Source: QHXQ01 sp036389375 (GTDB lineage Bacteria > Acidobacteriota > Blastocatellia > Pyrinomonadales > Pyrinomonadaceae). Taken from it: 16,529 nt of DNA. The translations under genes were made by a program, and so were the position numbers. The stretch covers positions 1 through 16,529 of the forward strand of contig DASVQA010000034.1 in NCBI GenBank assembly GCA_036389375.1. Reading direction: 5' to 3'. Below the pieces are notes generated by a model, which was not told the DNA's origin, made no database searches, and worked only from the letters and a program-made list of their open reading frames with translations. Of this stretch, positions 14,723 to 16,529 are shown one piece after another. Position 1 is the first letter of the stretch; every line of letters starts with the position of its first letter.

Positions 14723-16121
14723 TAGTAACAATTTGTCGGCAGGTGGGCAGGGCGCGACGGGCGTTGCGGCCGCGCAGGGTACTGCTGCGGCGGCTGGTCA
14801 GGCCGGCGCGTCACCGGCGGAAGCAGGGCTGTTGCCGACGAGTCCGACACCGTCTGATGGGGCGAACTCGGTGGGCGATATGCCGACGCCGGAGCAGATT
14901 AAGCGGCTGGGGTGCTTTCACATACTGCTCGCATTATTTCTCATCTACCTGTTGTTTAAGGCTTGGCCGCCGCACGATTGGCCCATCACTTCGCCGGAAG
15001 GGAAAGTGCCAGTCGTCTATGGCACTGATCCGATCTACTTTTTCAAATGGCTGCAACCCGTCTTGGGTTGGTTCAAACTCCCTTACCCCGTCGCTGTCTG
15101 GACGACGCAGGATGAGCGGCTCATCTTCCTCGTGATTGTGGCGGGCGCTTTGGGCGCTTACGTCCACGCCACCACCTCGTTTGCCGACTACGTGGGCAAC
15201 CGCAAACTGACGACAAGTTGGCTCTGGTGGTATCTGCTGCGCCCGTTCGTCGGCATCGCGCTCGCGCTGATCTTCTATTTCGTCGTGCGCGCCGGCTTCC
15301 TGACGGGCGGTGGTAATGCCAGCGAGATTAATCCCTTCGGCATCGCCACGCTGGCCGCTTTGGCCGGGATGTTCTCGAAACAGGCGACCGATAAGTTGGA
15401 CGAAGTCTTCACCACGCTCTTCCACCCTGCGCCGGGCAAGGGCGACGATAAGCGCGGAGATAAACTCAGCGCGCCCACCATCGCCAACATTGATCCGAAG
15501 GAAGGCCCGACGACAGGCGACACGCTCGTCACGATCTCCGGCACCGGCTTCGAGAGCGGCATCACAGTCACTTTCGATGGCACGGCGGCGACCGACGTTA
15601 AAGTTCTGAACTCGACATCTATCACCGTCAAAACGCCGAAGCATGAGGCCGGCCCCGTCACAGTTGAAGTGACTAATAGCGGCAATCAGAAGGCGACGGT
15701 CTCCGGGGGCTACACGTATAAAGTCCCGCCCGTGACAGCAGACGGAACTGCGTCGGAGATTGTCACGACGACAACAACCACGACGACTAAGACGGGGGCG
15801 GGCACCGAAGAGTCTGACGCACAAACAGCTAACTCGAAGCCGGATGCTTCAGCCGGGGGCGGCCCGCAGCCCGCGCCGAAAATCAGCGATATCAGCCCGG
15901 ACACAGGGCCGGCGGCGGGCGGCGTCCCGGTCGTGATTAGCGGCAGCAACTTCGCGCCCGATGCCACGATCACCTTCGACGACGAAGAACTTGATAAGGT
16001 GGATGTGGTGGACGCCTCGACGATTACCTTGATGGTGCCGGCGCACGCGGCCGGGCCGGCGAAGGTGGTCGTGCTGAATCCTGACGGTCAGAGCGCCGAA
16101 AGCGTATTCAATTACGAGTGA
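14712..16121 (+). CDS. Multi-pass membrane protein with two C-terminal IPT/TIG domains
   Basis: This 469-residue protein has no family name I can give. Residues 1-60 are a low-complexity Ala/Gly/Gln/Pro tail. Hydrophobic segments lie at 66-85 (FHILLALFLIYLLF), 136-153 (LIFLVIVAGALGAYV), 171-198 (a long one with GIALALIFYFVV) and 208-222, so three or four membrane passes. Two IPT/TIG (immunoglobulin-like, plexin/transcription-factor) domains follow. The first, at about 254-337, opens with APTIANIDPKEGPTTGDTLV. The second, at about 388-469, opens with PKISDISPDTGPAAGG. A linker with eight consecutive Thr (352-359) separates them. I start at ATG 14712, which has AGAGG 7 bases upstream, rather than a TTG at 14670. 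It is the last gene before a strong terminator at 16147-16188. The IPT domains probably bind protein or carbohydrate, but on which side of the membrane is unresolved. Confidence 0.85.
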   Translation: MAANSNNLSAGGQGATGVAAAQGTAAAAGQAGASPAEAGLLPTSPTPSDGANSVGDMPTPEQIKRLGCFHILLALFLIYLLFKAWPPHDWPITSPEGKVPVVYGTDPIYFFKWLQPVLGWFKLPYPVAVWTTQDERLIFLVIVAGALGAYVHATTSFADYVGNRKLTTSWLWWYLLRPFVGIALALIFYFVVRAGFLTGGGNASEINPFGIATLAALAGMFSKQATDKLDEVFTTLFHPAPGKGDDKRGDKLSAPTIANIDPKEGPTTGDTLVTISGTGFESGITVTFDGTAATDVKVLNSTSITVKTPKHEAGPVTVEVTNSGNQKATVSGGYTYKVPPVTADGTASEIVTTTTTTTTKTGAGTEESDAQTANSKPDASAGGGPQPAPKISDISPDTGPAAGGVPVVISGSNFAPDATITFDDEELDKVDVVDASTITLMVPAHAAGPAKVVVLNPDGQSAESVFNYE

Positions 16122-16146
16122 CGACCGGCGCGGTCGTAAATCAGTT

Positions 16147-16188
16147 AAAGGTCTGCGCCTGCTCTGCCAGCAGCCGGCGCAGACCTTT
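16147..16188 (+). terminator. Intrinsic terminator after the IPT/TIG gene
   Basis: A perfect 13-bp inverted repeat (AAAGGTCTGCGCC at 16147-16159 and its complement at 16176-16188) encloses a 16-base loop, which itself holds a 4-bp TGCT/AGCA pairing. The stem ends in TTTTC followed by ATTTG. It lies 25 bases past the stop codon. A smaller hairpin (ACGACC/GGTCGT) spans 16121-16137. Confidence 0.88.
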
Positions 16189-16245
16189 TCATTTGTGCGC
16201 GCCTGGCGCGGGCGTAGTGTCTGTTTGACGGCTTCATTGGTCACA

Positions 16246-16275
16246 TTGCGCCCGCTCACGCACGCTCGCTATAAT
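16246..16275 (+). promoter_or_regulatory. Promoter of the DapA-family gene
   Basis: A consensus -10 TATAAT (16270-16275) is preceded after 18 bases by TTGCGC (16246-16251), which matches three of the six -35 bases in their strongest part. Transcription would start at about 16282-16284, at or beside the TTG start codon of the downstream gene. Confidence 0.6.
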
Positions 16276-16283
16276 GCCGGGGC

Positions 16284-16529
16284 TTGACGCAACAACCATT
16301 CGACGCACACGCCCACGCACCAACCGTCGCCGGCTGGCAAGAGAAGCTGCGCGGCATTCTGCTGCCGTTCCCCACGCCGTTTACGAGCGCGGGCGAGTTC
16401 GACGCGGGCGCGCTGCGTGAAAATATCGCGCGCTGGCACGAGACGGGCGTGCGCGGCTACGTGGCGCTCGGCTCGACCGGCGAGCGCGTGCAGCTGGACG
16501 AGCGCGAGTATGTGGCTGTGATCGAGACG
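16284..16529 (+). CDS. DapA-family (dihydrodipicolinate synthase-like) aldolase/lyase, N-terminal part
   Basis: Only the first 82 codons are in the window. LRGILLPFPTPFTSAGEFD, then LRENIARWHETGVRGYVALGSTGE, is the classic opening of the DapA/NanA class I aldolase superfamily, which uses a Schiff-base Lys that here lies outside the window. The loop reads GSTGE rather than the GTTGE of typical lysine-pathway DapA, so another member (a keto-acid aldolase or dehydratase) is as likely. The start is TTG at 16284. An in-frame TAA at 16272 closes the frame upstream, and no ATG, GTG or other TTG occurs before the conserved strand. No ribosome site is visible, and the TATAAT box ends 8 bases before the start, so the message may be leaderless. 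The family is firm. The substrate is not. Confidence 0.88.
   Translation, partial: MTQQPFDAHAHAPTVAGWQEKLRGILLPFPTPFTSAGEFDAGALRENIARWHETGVRGYVALGSTGERVQLDEREYVAVIET

Noticed and set aside
14934..15824. Minus-strand 296-codon ORF opposite the IPT/TIG gene
   Set aside because: It is a shadow of a gene with clear membrane segments and two IPT domains.
1..16529. CRISPR arrays, insertion sequences, tRNA or rRNA genes
   Set aside because: I saw no regularly spaced direct repeats, transposase motifs with terminal repeats, or tRNA-like cloverleaf with a matching TTCGA arm. A tRNAscan or repeat search could still find something I missed by eye.

Overview
The window is GC-rich, gene-dense bacterial DNA, probably chromosomal. 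The mix of genes suggests an acidobacterium of the Blastocatellia type: an M48 protease, an ACT-domain malic enzyme, a YpdA-like flavoprotein, a DUF2520 dehydrogenase and several exported proteins of unknown family. This placement is inferred from gene content and style only, because there is no rRNA or other marker gene here. Both ends cut through genes.

Layout. Positions 1-874 (minus) hold an M48 zinc metalloprotease whose C-terminus lies outside the window. A 560-base gap follows. Next come two minus-strand genes for exported proteins of unknown function: a 601-residue helical-repeat protein with a TTG start (1438-3243) and a 230-residue protein with a Cys-rich tail (3376-4068). A near-perfect 24-bp palindrome separates them, and a good sigma70-type promoter lies upstream of the second. 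Positions 4460-8993 (plus) hold a 1198-residue P-loop ATPase resembling the PglY/DUF6079 ATPases of BREX phage-resistance systems, but with no BREX partner genes in view. It overlaps by 11 bases a Rossmann/DUF2520 dehydrogenase-like gene. A malic enzyme with an N-terminal ACT domain follows (9130-10569). It converges, across a terminator-like hairpin, on a minus-strand YpdA-type FAD oxidoreductase (10653-11654).

Positions 11792-16188 look like one separate transcription unit. It begins with a promoter whose -35 box lies inside a perfect inverted repeat, followed by a leader of about 220 bases. Three genes follow that I cannot assign to a known system: a 115-residue beta-rich protein without a signal peptide, a 625-residue exported protein with a strand-rich C-terminus, and a 469-residue membrane protein with two IPT/TIG domains. 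A strong intrinsic terminator closes the unit. The 375-base gap before the third gene holds a 14-codon ORF with its own ribosome site. Its first residues (MAANLNN) nearly match those of the downstream gene (MAANSNN). By eye this unit is less GC-rich than 4460-8993.

The window ends in the first 82 codons of a DapA-family aldolase/lyase. A consensus TATAAT sits 8 bases before the only possible start, a TTG, which suggests a leaderless or nearly leaderless message.

The best candidates for something undescribed are the 12048-16121 three-gene unit and the solitary PglY-like ATPase coupled to a DUF2520 protein.
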